From: Clostridiales bacterium
GTDB lineage: Bacteria; Bacillota; Clostridia; Oscillospirales; Butyricicoccaceae
Assembly: GCA_019418305.1 (NCBI GenBank)
Contig: DYCA01000005.1
Coordinates: 3,830-67,829 of the forward strand
Direction: 5' to 3'
DNA length: 64,000 nucleotides
Position numbers and translations under genes: made by a program. Below, one piece after another: positions 8,758 through 17,481 of the stretch (position 1 is the stretch's first letter; each line of letters starts with the position of its first letter). The notes below the pieces were generated by a model. The model was not told the origin of the DNA and did no database searches. It worked only from the letters and a program-made list of their open reading frames with translations.

Positions 8758-9891
8758 TTACGCTAAAACGCTCTCCCGTGCGGCGCGGTCAGCCGCAAGC
8801 ACCTCGTCGAGCGTGACGCTGCTGCGATACGGAATCGCATCCAGCGCCTGCGCCACCCGCTCGGCAATCTCGGCAAAGCCGATGCGTCCCTCCAGAAACA
8901 GGCCGACCGCCGCTTCGTTTGCACCGTTGAGCACCGCACCGCGGTCTCCCTTTTGTGCAGCCGCCTGCCACGCAAGTCCAAGCGCAGGAAACGCCTCATA
9001 ATCGGGCGCATAAAAGGTCAGCTTTGCCGCTTCCGCCAGCGACAGCCGCGGCACTTTGCAAGGCACCCGCGCAGGATAAGTTAACGCATACTGAATCGGC
9101 AGGCGCATATCGGGCAGACCGAGCTGCGCAATCATGGCGCCGTCGGCAAACTCAACCGCGGAATGCACAATGCTTTCCCGATGGATGACGATTTCGATAT
9201 CCTCGGGCGGCATGTCGTACAGCCACATCGCTTCGATCTGTTCCAATCCCTTATTCATCATGGTTGCCGAATCAATCGTAATCTTCGCGCCCATCGACCA
9301 ATTGGGGTGCGCAAGCGCCTGCTCGCGCGTGACCGAGCGCATCTCCGCAGCCGTTTTTCCGAAAAACGGGCCGCCTGACGCAGTCAGGATGATTTTCGCA
9401 AGCGGATTGCCGTGCGCGGCCTGCGCGCACTGGAAAATCGCTGAATGTTCTGAATCGACCGGCAGAATTTTGACGCCCTTTTCCCGCGCCGCGCGCATGA
9501 CCAGTTCGCCCGCGCACACCAGCGTCTCCTTGTTGGCCAGCGCGATGTCCTTGCCCACATCGATGGCAGCCAGTGTCGGCAGCAGGCCAACCATGCCAAC
9601 AACCGCTGTTACGACGATATCCGCGCCGCTCTCCGCCGCACAGGCCGTCAAACCATCCATACCGCTTAGCACACAAATATCTGTGTCCGCGAGCTTGACC
9701 TTGAGGTCGCGCGCGGCCGCTTCGTCAAACGCACACACCATCTTCGGATGCAGCGCGCGCGCCTGCTCTTCGAGTAAGTCTATGCGCCGATTTGTCGTCA
9801 ATGCGACAACTTCAGCGTCAATCGAGGGCAAAATATCGACCGTTTGCGTGCCGATCGACCCGGTTGAACCTAAAATCGCAATTTTTTTCAT
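8758..9891 (-). CDS. dxr: 1-deoxy-D-xylulose 5-phosphate reductoisomerase
   Basis: Dxr (IspC) makes MEP from DXP using NADPH, the committed MEP-pathway step. The N-terminus KKIAILGSTGSIGTQTVDIL is the dinucleotide-binding motif; ALANKETLVCAGELV and ILPVDSEHSAIFQC are the conserved substrate and metal-binding segments, followed by ASGGPFF and KITIDSATMMNKGLE. ATG 9891 is preceded by AAGGG at eight bases; an in-frame GTG at 9900 is less likely. 377 residues, a normal length. It starts 11 bases after cdsA. Confidence 0.96.
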   Translation of the reverse strand: MKKIAILGSTGSIGTQTVDILPSIDAEVVALTTNRRIDLLEEQARALHPKMVCAFDEAAARDLKVKLADTDICVLSGMDGLTACAAESGADIVVTAVVGMVGLLPTLAAIDVGKDIALANKETLVCAGELVMRAAREKGVKILPVDSEHSAIFQCAQAAHGNPLAKIILTASGGPFFGKTAAEMRSVTREQALAHPNWSMGAKITIDSATMMNKGLEQIEAMWLYDMPPEDIEIVIHRESIVHSAVEFADGAMIAQLGLPDMRLPIQYALTYPARVPCKVPRLSLAEAAKLTFYAPDYEAFPALGLAWQAAAQKGDRGAVLNGANEAAVGLFLEGRIGFAEIAERVAQALDAIPYRSSVTLDEVLAADRAARESVLA

Positions 9892-9902
9892 AAAACACAC
9901 CC

Positions 9903-10745
9903 TTACCAGATGATCCGGAACAGGATTTCTGCGAACGGCGCGACAAACAGCACGCTGTCAAACCGATCGAGCACGCCGCCGTGTCCCGGGAAAATATGGC
10001 CGTAATCCTTGATGCCGGTCTGCCGCTTGATAACCGAGAACGACAGGTCGCCTATTTCACCCAGCACCGCGCCGACTGCGCCCAGCACGACCGCCGACCA
10101 CAGCGGCATCTTGAGGCCAAGCGTCGCATTCATCAACAGTGCGACGAGCAGCACCAGCACCGCGCCGCCAATCACGCCGCCAACCGCGCCTTCCACGGTT
10201 TTTTTCGGGCTGACAACCGGCGCAAGTTTGTGTTTGCCAAAAAACATACCGGCGAACAGCGCGCAGGTATCCGCGCCCCATGCAGCAAGCAGCGGCAGCA
10301 GCACAATGAACTGCCCCGCGCGAAAGTCGGTCTGTCCAATCGGCTTGAAATCCATTTGATAAATACGCAGCAGGCTGAGCATAAGATATGGCACAATGAG
10401 TGCGCCGAAAAAGCCCCATGCGACCTGCGAAGCGTTCATGCCATGATGGAATTTCAGTTCGATTGCAAACGATCCGATCAGCAGCACGAAAATCAGGCCC
10501 TGCACCACGTCCTGCAAATCGAGCGGCAAAATAGAAAAATGGCCGATTGCCAGCCCCAGTGAGACCAGCATACACAGCAGCAGCTCCAGCCGGTTATGCA
10601 CCAGCTTGGTGGAGCCGAGCACCTCATACGTCGCCAGCACGCACAGCGCCGCAACCGCCAGCTCCAGCACGATCGACGGAAACACATACAGCGCAAGCAG
10701 CACCAACACAAAGCCGACCACGCCGAACAACACTCTTGCTTTCAT
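9903..10745 (-). CDS. cdsA: Phosphatidate cytidylyltransferase
   Basis: CdsA forms CDP-diacylglycerol from phosphatidic acid and CTP in the membrane, the entry to phospholipid synthesis. The 280-residue protein is made of about eight hydrophobic helices and ends with the family signature SVIKRQTGIKDYGHIFPGH followed by GGVLDRFDS. ATG 10745 follows GAGGTG at eight bases. Located between uppS and dxr as in most Firmicutes. Confidence 0.95.
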   Translation of the reverse strand: MKARVLFGVVGFVLVLLALYVFPSIVLELAVAALCVLATYEVLGSTKLVHNRLELLLCMLVSLGLAIGHFSILPLDLQDVVQGLIFVLLIGSFAIELKFHHGMNASQVAWGFFGALIVPYLMLSLLRIYQMDFKPIGQTDFRAGQFIVLLPLLAAWGADTCALFAGMFFGKHKLAPVVSPKKTVEGAVGGVIGGAVLVLLVALLMNATLGLKMPLWSAVVLGAVGAVLGEIGDLSFSVIKRQTGIKDYGHIFPGHGGVLDRFDSVLFVAPFAEILFRIIW

Positions 10746-10769
10746 ATCTTTACACCTCGCTCCGTTCGT

Positions 10770-11519
10770 TTATACGCCGCCGAACCGGCGATTGCGTTTA
10801 TTGAACGCATCAATCGCCGCATCCATGTCGGCAGTCTTAAAGTCCGGCCATAACACGTCGATAAAATAATACTCCGCATAGGCCGACTGCCATAACAGAA
10901 AATTCGAGGTGCGAATCTCACCGGACGGCCGGATAATCAAATCCGGATCGGGCATATGCGCGGTATACAGATGCGCACCGATTGTCTCCTCGGTGATGTC
11001 CTCGGGTGCCAGCGCACCGTTTTTCACCTGCTCTGCAATAGCCCGAACTGCATTTTTGATTTCATCCCGTCCACCGTAGTTAATGCACAGAGAAGCGGTC
11101 GCCGCATCCGGTCCCAGCCGGTCGGCAATCTCATCCACCTCGCGGATCTGCGCACGGATATCCTCGGGCAGCGGCGTCAAATCGCCCAGCACTCGCACCG
11201 CAACCCCGCGCTGAAACATGGTTTCCGCCGCTTCCTTCAAGTAGGTGCGGAACAGGTTCATCAGCGCGTTCACTTCCTCCTGCGGCCGTTTCCAATTTTC
11301 CGTTGAAAAGGCATACACTGTAAAATACTGCACGCCAATGTCCTTGCAATACGTCGCGATGGTGCGGAAGGTTTCTGCGCCAACCTTATGCCCTGCCTGC
11401 CGCGGCAGACCGCGCTTTTTCGCCCAACGGCCATTGCCGTCCATGATGACCGCGATATGCCGCGGCACGGGACGGTTTTCCGATACGGCTGCTTTCTTTT
11501 TCCGTGTAAACAGACCCAC
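10770..11519 (-). CDS. uppS: Isoprenyl transferase (undecaprenyl diphosphate synthase)
   Basis: UppS elongates farnesyl diphosphate with isopentenyl units to the C55 carrier lipid used for cell-wall synthesis. HIAVIMDGNGRWAKKRGLPR is the catalytic cis-prenyltransferase motif with the metal Asp; YAFSTENWKRP and the C-terminal DLIIRPSGEIRTSNFLLWQ complete the family pattern. A GTG at 11519 (MGLFTRKKK) with GGGGGAAG five bases upstream is preferred over ATG 11534, which has no ribosome site. A GC-rich hairpin lies just upstream at 11540-11561. It uses IPP from the MEP enzymes encoded in the same block. Confidence 0.93.
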   Translation of the reverse strand: MGLFTRKKKAAVSENRPVPRHIAVIMDGNGRWAKKRGLPRQAGHKVGAETFRTIATYCKDIGVQYFTVYAFSTENWKRPQEEVNALMNLFRTYLKEAAETMFQRGVAVRVLGDLTPLPEDIRAQIREVDEIADRLGPDAATASLCINYGGRDEIKNAVRAIAEQVKNGALAPEDITEETIGAHLYTAHMPDPDLIIRPSGEIRTSNFLLWQSAYAEYYFIDVLWPDFKTADMDAAIDAFNKRNRRFGGV

Positions 11520-11534
11520 AAATACTTCCCCCAT

Positions 11535-11561
11535 GCAAAGGGGCGGCCATGCCGCCGCCCC
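11535..11561 (-). terminator. GC-rich hairpin between frr and uppS
   Basis: Perfect 8-bp arms (GGGGCGGC, 11540-11547, and its complement 11554-11561) with a 6-base loop, followed on the minus strand by only three T. It could be a weak terminator, an attenuator or an RNA-processing site separating pyrH-frr from the lipid genes. Confidence 0.4.
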
Positions 11562-11602
11562 CCAATGTTGTTTGTTTTTCCTTCAGAGCGATGCACAGAG
11601 CG

Positions 11603-12157
11603 TCACACCTCGGCCAGCTCCTTGGACTTCTTGGCAACCATGGCGTCAACTTCCTTGACATACTTATCCGTCAGCTTCTGCATCTTGTCTTCGCCCTCGT
11701 GCAGCTCGTCCTCGGTCATTTCGCTCTTCTTCTGCGCCGCCTTGAACTTGTCAATCGCATCGCGTCGAATATTGCGCAGCGCAACCTTAGATTCCTCACC
11801 CGTCTTGGAAACACCCTTAATCAGTTCCTTACGGCGCTCCTCCGTCAGCGGCGGGAAACTCAAACGAATCTGCTTGCCGTCATTCTGCGGATTGATACCC
11901 AAATCGGATACCTGAATTGCCTTTTCTATGGCCTTGAGGATCGAGCCGTCCCACGGCTGGATCGCAAGCGAACGGGGATCGGGCGAAGAAATCGCAGCCA
12001 CCTGATTGAGCGGTGTCGGCGCACCGTAATACTCGACCGTAATCTTATCGAGCACGGCCGGATTTGCGCGGCCTGCGCGAACAGCCGCCAGTTCCTTGGC
12101 GAGCACATCGAGCGTTTTCTTCATTTTTTCCTCATAAGCATTGAGCTGAGCCTTCAT
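11603..12157 (-). CDS. frr: Ribosome recycling factor
   Basis: RRF splits post-termination ribosomes with EF-G. The 184-residue protein contains the typical central triple-helix pattern and motifs: [17 protein letters not shown] near 25-45, [32 protein letters not shown] and [23 protein letters not shown] 12157 follows GAGGAGG and overlaps the pyrH stop (ATGA). Confidence 0.97.
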   Translation of the reverse strand: MKAQLNAYEEKMKKTLDVLAKELAAVRAGRANPAVLDKITVEYYGAPTPLNQVAAISSPDPRSLAIQPWDGSILKAIEKAIQVSDLGINPQNDGKQIRLSFPPLTEERRKELIKGVSKTGEESKVALRNIRRDAIDKFKAAQKKSEMTEDELHEGEDKMQKLTDKYVKEVDAMVAKKSKELAEV

Positions 12158-12879
12158 GATTTGTCCTCCTCTACAATCGTGCCGATCTTCTCACCGTTGA
12201 CCGCACGATAAATATTTTCCGGATCGGAAAGTGCGAATACCAAAATCGGAATGTGGTTATCCATGGAAAGCGAGGTCGCGGTCGTATCCATGACGCCGAG
12301 ACCCTGATTGAGTACGTCCATATAGGTCAGGCGGTCATACTTTTTCGCATCGGGATTTTTCGCCGGATCGGAATCGTATACGCCGTCGACATTTTTTGCC
12401 AGCAGAATGACTTCCGCGCCGATTTCCGCCGCACGCAGCACCGCCGCAGTATCGGTCGAGAAGAACGGGTTGCCCGTGCCGCACCCGAAGATGACCACGC
12501 GGCCCTTTTCCAGATGGCGCGTTGCGCGCTGCCGGATGTACGGCTCGGCGATACGGTTCATCTCGATTGCCGTCTGCACACGCACCGGCACGCCGCGCTG
12601 CTCCAGCGCATCGGCCAGCGCCAGCGCATTGATGGTCGTCGCCAGCATGCCCATATGGTCGGCTCGTGTGCGCTCCATCTTACCGCCGCCGTCCTTGACG
12701 CCGCGCCAGAAGTTACCGCCGCCAACGACAATACCGATCTCGCAGCCCTGTTCGTTGCATTTTTTTATCACATCACATACCGGACCAATCACATCGAAAT
12801 TCAGACCGAAATGCTTATCGCCGGCCAGCGCCTCACCGCTGATTTTTATGAGAACTCGCTTATATCTCTGTGTTTCCAT
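12154..12879 (-). CDS. pyrH: UMP kinase
   Basis: PyrH phosphorylates UMP to UDP; it belongs to the amino-acid-kinase fold. Motifs: [17 protein letters not shown] at the N-terminus, [28 protein letters not shown], and the C-terminal [20 protein letters not shown] 12879 (METQRYKR) has AAGGAG eight bases upstream and is chosen over an upstream ATG at 12900. 241 residues is the normal length. First gene of the pyrH-polC block. Confidence 0.96.
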   Translation of the reverse strand: METQRYKRVLIKISGEALAGDKHFGLNFDVIGPVCDVIKKCNEQGCEIGIVVGGGNFWRGVKDGGGKMERTRADHMGMLATTINALALADALEQRGVPVRVQTAIEMNRIAEPYIRQRATRHLEKGRVVIFGCGTGNPFFSTDTAAVLRAAEIGAEVILLAKNVDGVYDSDPAKNPDAKKYDRLTYMDVLNQGLGVMDTTATSLSMDNHIPILVFALSDPENIYRAVNGEKIGTIVEEDKS

Positions 12880-12913
12880 GCTCCACACTCCTTGCTTCAT
12901 TTTCCCGTTTTCT

Positions 12914-12942
12914 ATTCTACCCTATAAACGCCTATTTTGCAA
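12914..12942 (-). promoter_or_regulatory. promoter of the pyrH-polC block
   Basis: Minus strand TTGCAA (12937-12942), 17-base spacer, TAGAAT (12914-12919), 35 bases before pyrH. One of five promoters in the window with TTGCAA as the -35 hexamer. Confidence 0.6.
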
Positions 12943-13033
12943 AGGGTTTCGCTATGGATTTTACAATTTATGCACAACTGCACCACGCATTGTACAAGTT
13001 TGCACACTTCCCCTGTCCGCATCCGTTCCGATG

Positions 13034-13068
13034 TAAAAAAATCCCGCTCCAAACAGAGCGGGATTTTT
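13034..13068 (-). terminator. terminator after iolE
   Basis: Stem ATCCCGCTC / GAGCGGGAT with a 6-base loop, flanked by A and T tracts on both sides. Just downstream of the iolE stop on the minus strand. Confidence 0.85.
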
Positions 13069-13084
13069 CTGCTTATGTATGCTT

Positions 13085-14020
13085 TTACTTCTTAAGAACG
13101 ACTTCGCCGCCCAGACCGGTGTGTGCGGTGATGTATTCGCGGCCCATCTTGGCATACTCGTACGGATTAGCCTTAGCCGGGTCCTGCTCGGCCTCAACCA
13201 TGATCCAGCCGGTGTAACCAGCCTTGTCAAGCAGGTCGAATACCTTGTCGAACTCGACGCAGCCGTCCGGATCGCCCGGAACGGTGAACGCACCGGCGCG
13301 AACCGCATCGAGGAAGGACCAGTGCTCTGCACGAGCCTTTTCCACCATCGGCATACGCATGTTCTTCAGGTGAACGTGACCGACACGGTCTGCAAACTTC
13401 TCGAGCATCTTGACCGGGTCCTCGCCTGCGAAGGTGAAGTGGCCGGTATCGAAGCACAGGAACACATACTTGGGATCGGTGTTCTCCATCAGGCGGGTGG
13501 TCTCCTCCACCGTCTGGCACACGGTGCCCATGTGATGATGGAAGCAGGTGCGGATGCCGTACTTCTCCATGGACAGCTTGCCCAGCTTGTTCAGACCCTC
13601 GGTGAAACGAGCCCACTCTTCGTCGGTCAGAACGCGCTTGTTCTCCATGTCGAGGATAGCGGTATCCAGCTTGCCCTGAATGGATCCGGACTGCTCGGAT
13701 ACGTTGATGGCGGTTGCGCCGACATAGGAGAGGTAATCCAGCTCCTTGATAAACTCGGCCTCAACCTCTTCGTACGGCTTGTCAACCAGGAAAGAGGAGA
13801 ACCACTTGGACGCGATGGTCATGTTGCGCACGTCGAGCATGTGCTTGAGAACTTCCTTATCCTCCGGATACTTGTGGCCGACTTCGCAGCCGTCGAAGCC
13901 CGCGAGCTTCATCTCGGAAATGCACTGCTGGAACGTGTTCTCATCGCCCAGATCCCACATATCGTCATTGGACCAGCCAATCGGGCAGATGCCCAGCTTT
14001 ACTTTCTTCGGATCTAACAT
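13085..14020 (-). CDS. iolE: Myo-inosose-2 dehydratase
   Basis: IolE dehydrates scyllo-inosose to 3D-trihydroxycyclohexane-1,2-dione, the second step of myo-inositol breakdown; it is a xylose-isomerase-like TIM barrel with a divalent metal. The 311-residue protein reads like Bacillus IolE throughout: KLGICPIGWSNDDM at the start, GFDGCEVGHKYP, FIKELDYLSYVGA, CFHHHMGTVCQT, CFDTGHFTFAGEDPV, HVHLKNMR and the end VEAEQDPAKANPYEYA. It has its own promoter and terminator, so it is a single-gene unit. Its product would feed IolD encoded at 20846-22816. Confidence 0.93.
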   Translation of the reverse strand: MLDPKKVKLGICPIGWSNDDMWDLGDENTFQQCISEMKLAGFDGCEVGHKYPEDKEVLKHMLDVRNMTIASKWFSSFLVDKPYEEVEAEFIKELDYLSYVGATAINVSEQSGSIQGKLDTAILDMENKRVLTDEEWARFTEGLNKLGKLSMEKYGIRTCFHHHMGTVCQTVEETTRLMENTDPKYVFLCFDTGHFTFAGEDPVKMLEKFADRVGHVHLKNMRMPMVEKARAEHWSFLDAVRAGAFTVPGDPDGCVEFDKVFDLLDKAGYTGWIMVEAEQDPAKANPYEYAKMGREYITAHTGLGGEVVLKK

Positions 14021-14080
14021 GTGTTATTCCCTCCATTTTATCTCATGCCGCATGCTTCCGCATGCGCCGTTACTATCCTT

Positions 14081-14109
14081 ATTGTACTCAACTATATCCT
14101 AAAAGTCAA
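14081..14109 (-). promoter_or_regulatory. promoter of iolE
   Basis: Minus strand TTGACT (14104-14109), 17-base spacer, TACAAT (14081-14086). The untranslated leader contains a short CGCATGC repeat (14050-14067), and GGAGGG lies before the ATG. Confidence 0.7.
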
Positions 14110-14114
14110 ACGCA

Positions 14115-14143
14115 TTTTTGCACAGAAATGCCCTGTGCAAAAA
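14115..14143. promoter_or_regulatory. 11-bp inverted repeat upstream of the iolE promoter
   Basis: Arms TTTTTGCACAG (14115-14125) and CTGTGCAAAAA (14133-14143) are perfect, spacer 7 bases. It lies just upstream of the iolE -35 box, centred near -55 from the predicted start, a position typical for an activator. On the minus strand it is not followed by T residues, so it is unlikely to be the malic-enzyme terminator. Confidence 0.5.
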
Positions 14144-14215
14144 ACTTTTTCAGCAAATTGCACAGTACCGACGTGCACGAGCACGCAACACCCCTTTTTC
14201 CCGCTGTTCCGCCTC

Positions 14216-15388
14216 TTAAATGCGCGCCACACCCGAGTCGCGCGCTGCCTGTGCAACCGCATCCGCAACCGCACGGATGACCTTTTTGTCAAACGCCATC
14301 GGCATAATATATTCCGGGGTCAGCTCCTCGTCCGATACGCAGTAAGCAATCGCCTTGGCAGCGGCGAGCTTCATTTCCTCGTTGATATCACTTGCGCGCA
14401 CATCCAGCGCACCGCGGAAAATCCCCGGGAACGCAAGCACGTTGTTAATCTGGTTGGGATAATCCGACCGGCCGGTACCGACGACCGCCGCGCCGCCCTT
14501 TTTCGCATCCTCCGGCCAGATTTCCGGCACCGGATTTGCCATGGCAAACACCATTGGATTTGCCGCCATGGTGGCAACCATTTCGCTGGTCAGCACCTGC
14601 GGAGCCGACATGCCGAAAAACACATCCGCACCCTTGATGGCGTCCTCCAGCGTACCGGTCATGTGGCTGCGGTTGGTGACCTTTGCCATCTCGGCCTGCG
14701 CAGGATTCAAACGCTCGTCACCCTCGCAGACAATACCGAACCGCTCGACCATGGTCACGTCACGAATACCGAGGAACATCAGGAACTTCGTCACCGCAAT
14801 CGCGGCCGCACCGCAGCCATTGACCACCATCTTGATATCCTCTACCTTGCGACCGGTCAGACGGCAGGCGTTGATGAGCGCCGCCCCACAGCAGACCGCT
14901 GTGCCGTGCTGGTCATCGTGGAACACCGGAATATCACAGACCTCCTTGAGCTTGCGCTCAATCTCAAAGCAGCGCGGCGCGGCGATGTCCTCCAGATTGA
15001 TGCCGCCGAACGAGCCGGAGATCAGCTGGATCGTTCGCACTATTTCATCCACATCCTTGCTCTTGACGCAAAGCGGGAACGCATCCACGTCCGCAAACGC
15101 CTTGAACAGCGCGCACTTTCCCTCCATAACCGGCATACCGGCCTCCGGACCGATGTCGCCAAGGCCCAGCACTGCCGTGCCGTCCGTAATAACGGCAACC
15201 AGATTATGCCGGCGGGTATAGGTGTAGCTCAAGGACGGGTCATCCTTAATTTTCAGACACGGCTCGGCAACACCCGGCGTATAGGCAATCGAAAGATCCT
15301 CCTTGCTGTTGACCTCGCAGCGTGCCATAACCTCGATTTTACCGCCCCACTGCTCATGCGCCTTCAGAGCGCGCTCTTTTAAATCCAT
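14216..15388 (-). CDS. NAD(P)-dependent malic enzyme (malate decarboxylating)
   Basis: Converts malate to pyruvate and CO2. The 390-residue protein has the short bacterial malic enzyme layout: SIAYTPGVAEPC (Tyr acid catalyst), NLVAVITDGTAVLGLGDIGP, LFKAFADVDAFPLCV, the metal site FHDDQHGTAV, the dinucleotide fold VVNGCGAAAIAVTKFL and a late VFAMANPVPEIWPEDA. No phosphotransacetylase domain is fused. ATG 15388 (MDLKERALKAHEQW) has GGAGG ten bases upstream and is preferred to the upstream ATG at 15418. It lies between iolE and the transketolase pair but each has separate signals, so a role in the same pathway is only suggested by position. Confidence 0.93.
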   Translation of the reverse strand: MDLKERALKAHEQWGGKIEVMARCEVNSKEDLSIAYTPGVAEPCLKIKDDPSLSYTYTRRHNLVAVITDGTAVLGLGDIGPEAGMPVMEGKCALFKAFADVDAFPLCVKSKDVDEIVRTIQLISGSFGGINLEDIAAPRCFEIERKLKEVCDIPVFHDDQHGTAVCCGAALINACRLTGRKVEDIKMVVNGCGAAAIAVTKFLMFLGIRDVTMVERFGIVCEGDERLNPAQAEMAKVTNRSHMTGTLEDAIKGADVFFGMSAPQVLTSEMVATMAANPMVFAMANPVPEIWPEDAKKGGAAVVGTGRSDYPNQINNVLAFPGIFRGALDVRASDINEEMKLAAAKAIAYCVSDEELTPEYIMPMAFDKKVIRAVADAVAQAARDSGVARI

Positions 15389-15492
15389 ATTATTGTTTCC
15401 TCCATTGGCTTTCCGCACAAGATTTATTAGTATCAGTTTACCGCAAAATTCCCCTTCTGCATAGAGGCAGAATGGACAAACCCGTCAAACAG

Positions 15493-15520
15493 AAAAGGCG
15501 CGCTGCCGATGCAGCGCGCC
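15493..15520 (-). terminator. terminator after the transketolase pair
   Basis: Perfect 10-bp GC-rich stem GGCGCGCTGC (15497-15506 with 15511-15520), 4-base loop, followed on the minus strand by TTTT. Confidence 0.85.
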
Positions 15521-15534
15521 TGCGTTCTGTTTAA

Positions 15535-16500
15535 TTACTTGCGGGAAATTGCCTTCTTGGCAGCCTCGACGATGTGTGCTGCAGTCAGGCCGTATTCCTC
15601 ACGCAGGAAGCTCTCCGCGCCAACCTGGCCGAAGCGATCCTCAACGCCGACCATCTCCATCGGAACCGGGCAGTTCTGGATGACAACGTTGGCAATCGCG
15701 GAACCAAGGCCGCACTTGACCTGATGGTTCTCTGCGGTTACGATCGCGCCGCACTCCTTGGCAGAGTCGATGATGAGCTGCTCGTCCAGCGGCTTCCAGG
15801 TGAACATGTCAATCACCTTTGCGGAAATGCCCTCAGCAGCCAGCTGCTCCTCAGCCTTGAGTGCCTCGTCCACCATGATGCCGGAAGCGATGATGGCAAC
15901 ATCCTTGCCTTCCTTCAGGGTGACGCCCTTGCCGATCTCGAAGTCGGACCCGTCGCCGTAAACAGTAGTGAAGGTCTTGCGGATCATGCGCATGTAAGAG
16001 AACTTGCCGGATTCCGCCAGCTTCTTGGTCAGGCAGTTGATCTGTGCGTAGTCGACCGGATCAACAACAACTGCGTCCGGAATAGACATGTACAGTGCGC
16101 AATCCTCAAACGGCATATGGGTGCCGCCGTTGTATGCTGCACATACGCCGGGGTCAGAACCGACGATATGTACCGGCAGCTTTGCATAAGCTGCGCTCAT
16201 GAACGCCTGGTCAAATGCACGGCGGGAGGCAAAGCAGCCGAAAGAGTGCACGAATACGGTCTTGCCCGTTGCGCACAGGCCGGCAGATACGCCAACAGCG
16301 TTAGCTTCCGCGATACCTGCGTTGATGGTACGCTCCGGGAAAGCCTTTGCCAGCTTGCCGGTGTTAATGCAGTTTTCGAGGTCACAGTCAACATGCATGA
16401 CCGTGGGGTCCTTCTCCATCATCTCGAGCATCGCGGTAACGTAACCGTCGCGGTTTGCACGAGAATCCTTTTCGTGTTTGCCAATCAAAGTAAAGCTCAT
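15535..16500 (-). CDS. Transketolase C-terminal subunit (split transketolase)
   Basis: This 321-residue protein holds the pyrimidine-binding and C-terminal domains of transketolase. Visible features: HVDCDLENCINTGKLAKAFP, the catalytic-acid segment FPERTINAGIAEANAVGVSAG (split here as INAGIAEANAVGV), GKTVFVHSFGCFASRRAFDQ, and the C-terminal domain VAIIASGIMVDEALKAE. It is 14 bases downstream of the N-terminal subunit and ends at a strong terminator, so the two form a two-gene operon. Split transketolases serve pentose phosphate and various sugar-degradation pathways; the substrate cannot be told from sequence. Confidence 0.9.
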   Translation of the reverse strand: MSFTLIGKHEKDSRANRDGYVTAMLEMMEKDPTVMHVDCDLENCINTGKLAKAFPERTINAGIAEANAVGVSAGLCATGKTVFVHSFGCFASRRAFDQAFMSAAYAKLPVHIVGSDPGVCAAYNGGTHMPFEDCALYMSIPDAVVVDPVDYAQINCLTKKLAESGKFSYMRMIRKTFTTVYGDGSDFEIGKGVTLKEGKDVAIIASGIMVDEALKAEEQLAAEGISAKVIDMFTWKPLDEQLIIDSAKECGAIVTAENHQVKCGLGSAIANVVIQNCPVPMEMVGVEDRFGQVGAESFLREEYGLTAAHIVEAAKKAISRK

Positions 16501-16514
16501 GTTCGTACCCTCCC

Positions 16515-17366
16515 TTACTGTGCCTTGATCTCAGCGAGCTGCTTCTCAGCATAGGCAATAGCTTCATCCCACTGCTCCTTGGACGGCTGAGAAGAATGCG
16601 CGCCCGTACCGTCGGCAAAGGTAGCGCCCTTGCCCTTGACCGTGTTCAGCACAATGCAGGTCGGCACGCCCTTGGTGGCGTAAGCATTCTGAATCGCGTC
16701 GTAAATCTGCTCAACATCGTTGCCGTCTTCGCACTCGACTACGTTCCAGCCGAACGCTGCAAACTTGGCGCCAATGCCCTTGGCATGCTTCATGACCTTC
16801 TCGCATGCACCGTCGAGCTGATACTTGTTGTCGTCGACAAAGCAAACCAGATTATCCAGCTGATAATGTACCGCAAACTGAGCGCCTTCCCAAATCTGGC
16901 CCTCGTCCGCCTCGCCGTCGCCGACAAACACGAATACATGATTGTCGCGGCCGTCGATTTTGTTGCCGAGCGCCGCGCCCGTAGCGGTGGACATGCCCTG
17001 ACCGAGCGAACCGGTGGTCAGGTCAACACCGGGGGTCTTGGTGCGGTCGGTATGGGACGGGAAGTTGGTGTGCGGCTGGTTGAGCGTATAGGCATCCTCA
17101 ATCGGATAGAAGCCCTTCAAGCCGAGGGTGGCGTACATTGCCGGGCCAGCATGTCCCTTGGACAGCACGCACCAGTCACGATCCTCCCAGCGGGGATTCT
17201 TCGGATCAATCTTCATTACTTCACCATACAGAACGGCCAGCGCGTCAATGATGGACATCGAACCGCCCACATGACCAAAGCCGAGCGAGCCGATGGTTTT
17301 CAGGGTTTCCAAACGGATTTCCTGCGCAAATACGCGAAGCTCCTGCATCTTTTCTGCTTTCTGCAT
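16515..17366 (-). CDS. Transketolase N-terminal subunit (split transketolase)
   Basis: Holds the thiamine diphosphate (TPP)-binding domain: GFGHVGGSMSIIDALAVLY, SKGHAGPAMYATL, TTGSLGQGMSTATGAALG, and the metal/TPP motif GDGEADEGQIWEGAQ followed by DDNKYQLDG. 283 residues from ATG 17366 (MQKAEKMQEL), eight bases after GGCAGG; a GTG nine bases earlier is less likely. Works as a complex with the next gene. A promoter and a hairpin-forming inverted repeat precede it. Confidence 0.92.
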   Translation of the reverse strand: MQKAEKMQELRVFAQEIRLETLKTIGSLGFGHVGGSMSIIDALAVLYGEVMKIDPKNPRWEDRDWCVLSKGHAGPAMYATLGLKGFYPIEDAYTLNQPHTNFPSHTDRTKTPGVDLTTGSLGQGMSTATGAALGNKIDGRDNHVFVFVGDGEADEGQIWEGAQFAVHYQLDNLVCFVDDNKYQLDGACEKVMKHAKGIGAKFAAFGWNVVECEDGNDVEQIYDAIQNAYATKGVPTCIVLNTVKGKGATFADGTGAHSSQPSKEQWDEAIAYAEKQLAEIKAQ

Positions 17367-17420
17367 TGCATACACCTGCCTAATTCAAAATATTTTCTCT
17401 CCACGGAACAGGTTCCGGCA

Positions 17421-17441
17421 ACAGCGGCGGCTGGCCGCTGT
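17421..17441. promoter_or_regulatory. inverted repeat in the transketolase leader
   Basis: Perfect arms ACAGCGGC (17421-17428) and GCCGCTGT (17434-17441) with a 5-base spacer, starting about 5-10 bases after the predicted transcription start. A repressor operator or a leader hairpin. Confidence 0.5.
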
Positions 17442-17452
17442 ATATCGATTAC

Positions 17453-17481
17453 AGTGTATCACCAAGCTACCCAAATTTCAA
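17453..17481 (-). promoter_or_regulatory. promoter of the transketolase operon
   Basis: Minus strand TTGAAA (17476-17481), 17-base spacer, TACACT (17453-17458), followed within a few bases by the inverted repeat at 17421-17441. Confidence 0.6.

Noticed and set aside
12967-12975. Single TTATGCACA, a DnaA-box match, near the pyrH promoter
   Set aside because: One isolated match is expected by chance in 64 kb; no cluster, AT-rich unwinding region or dnaA gene nearby.
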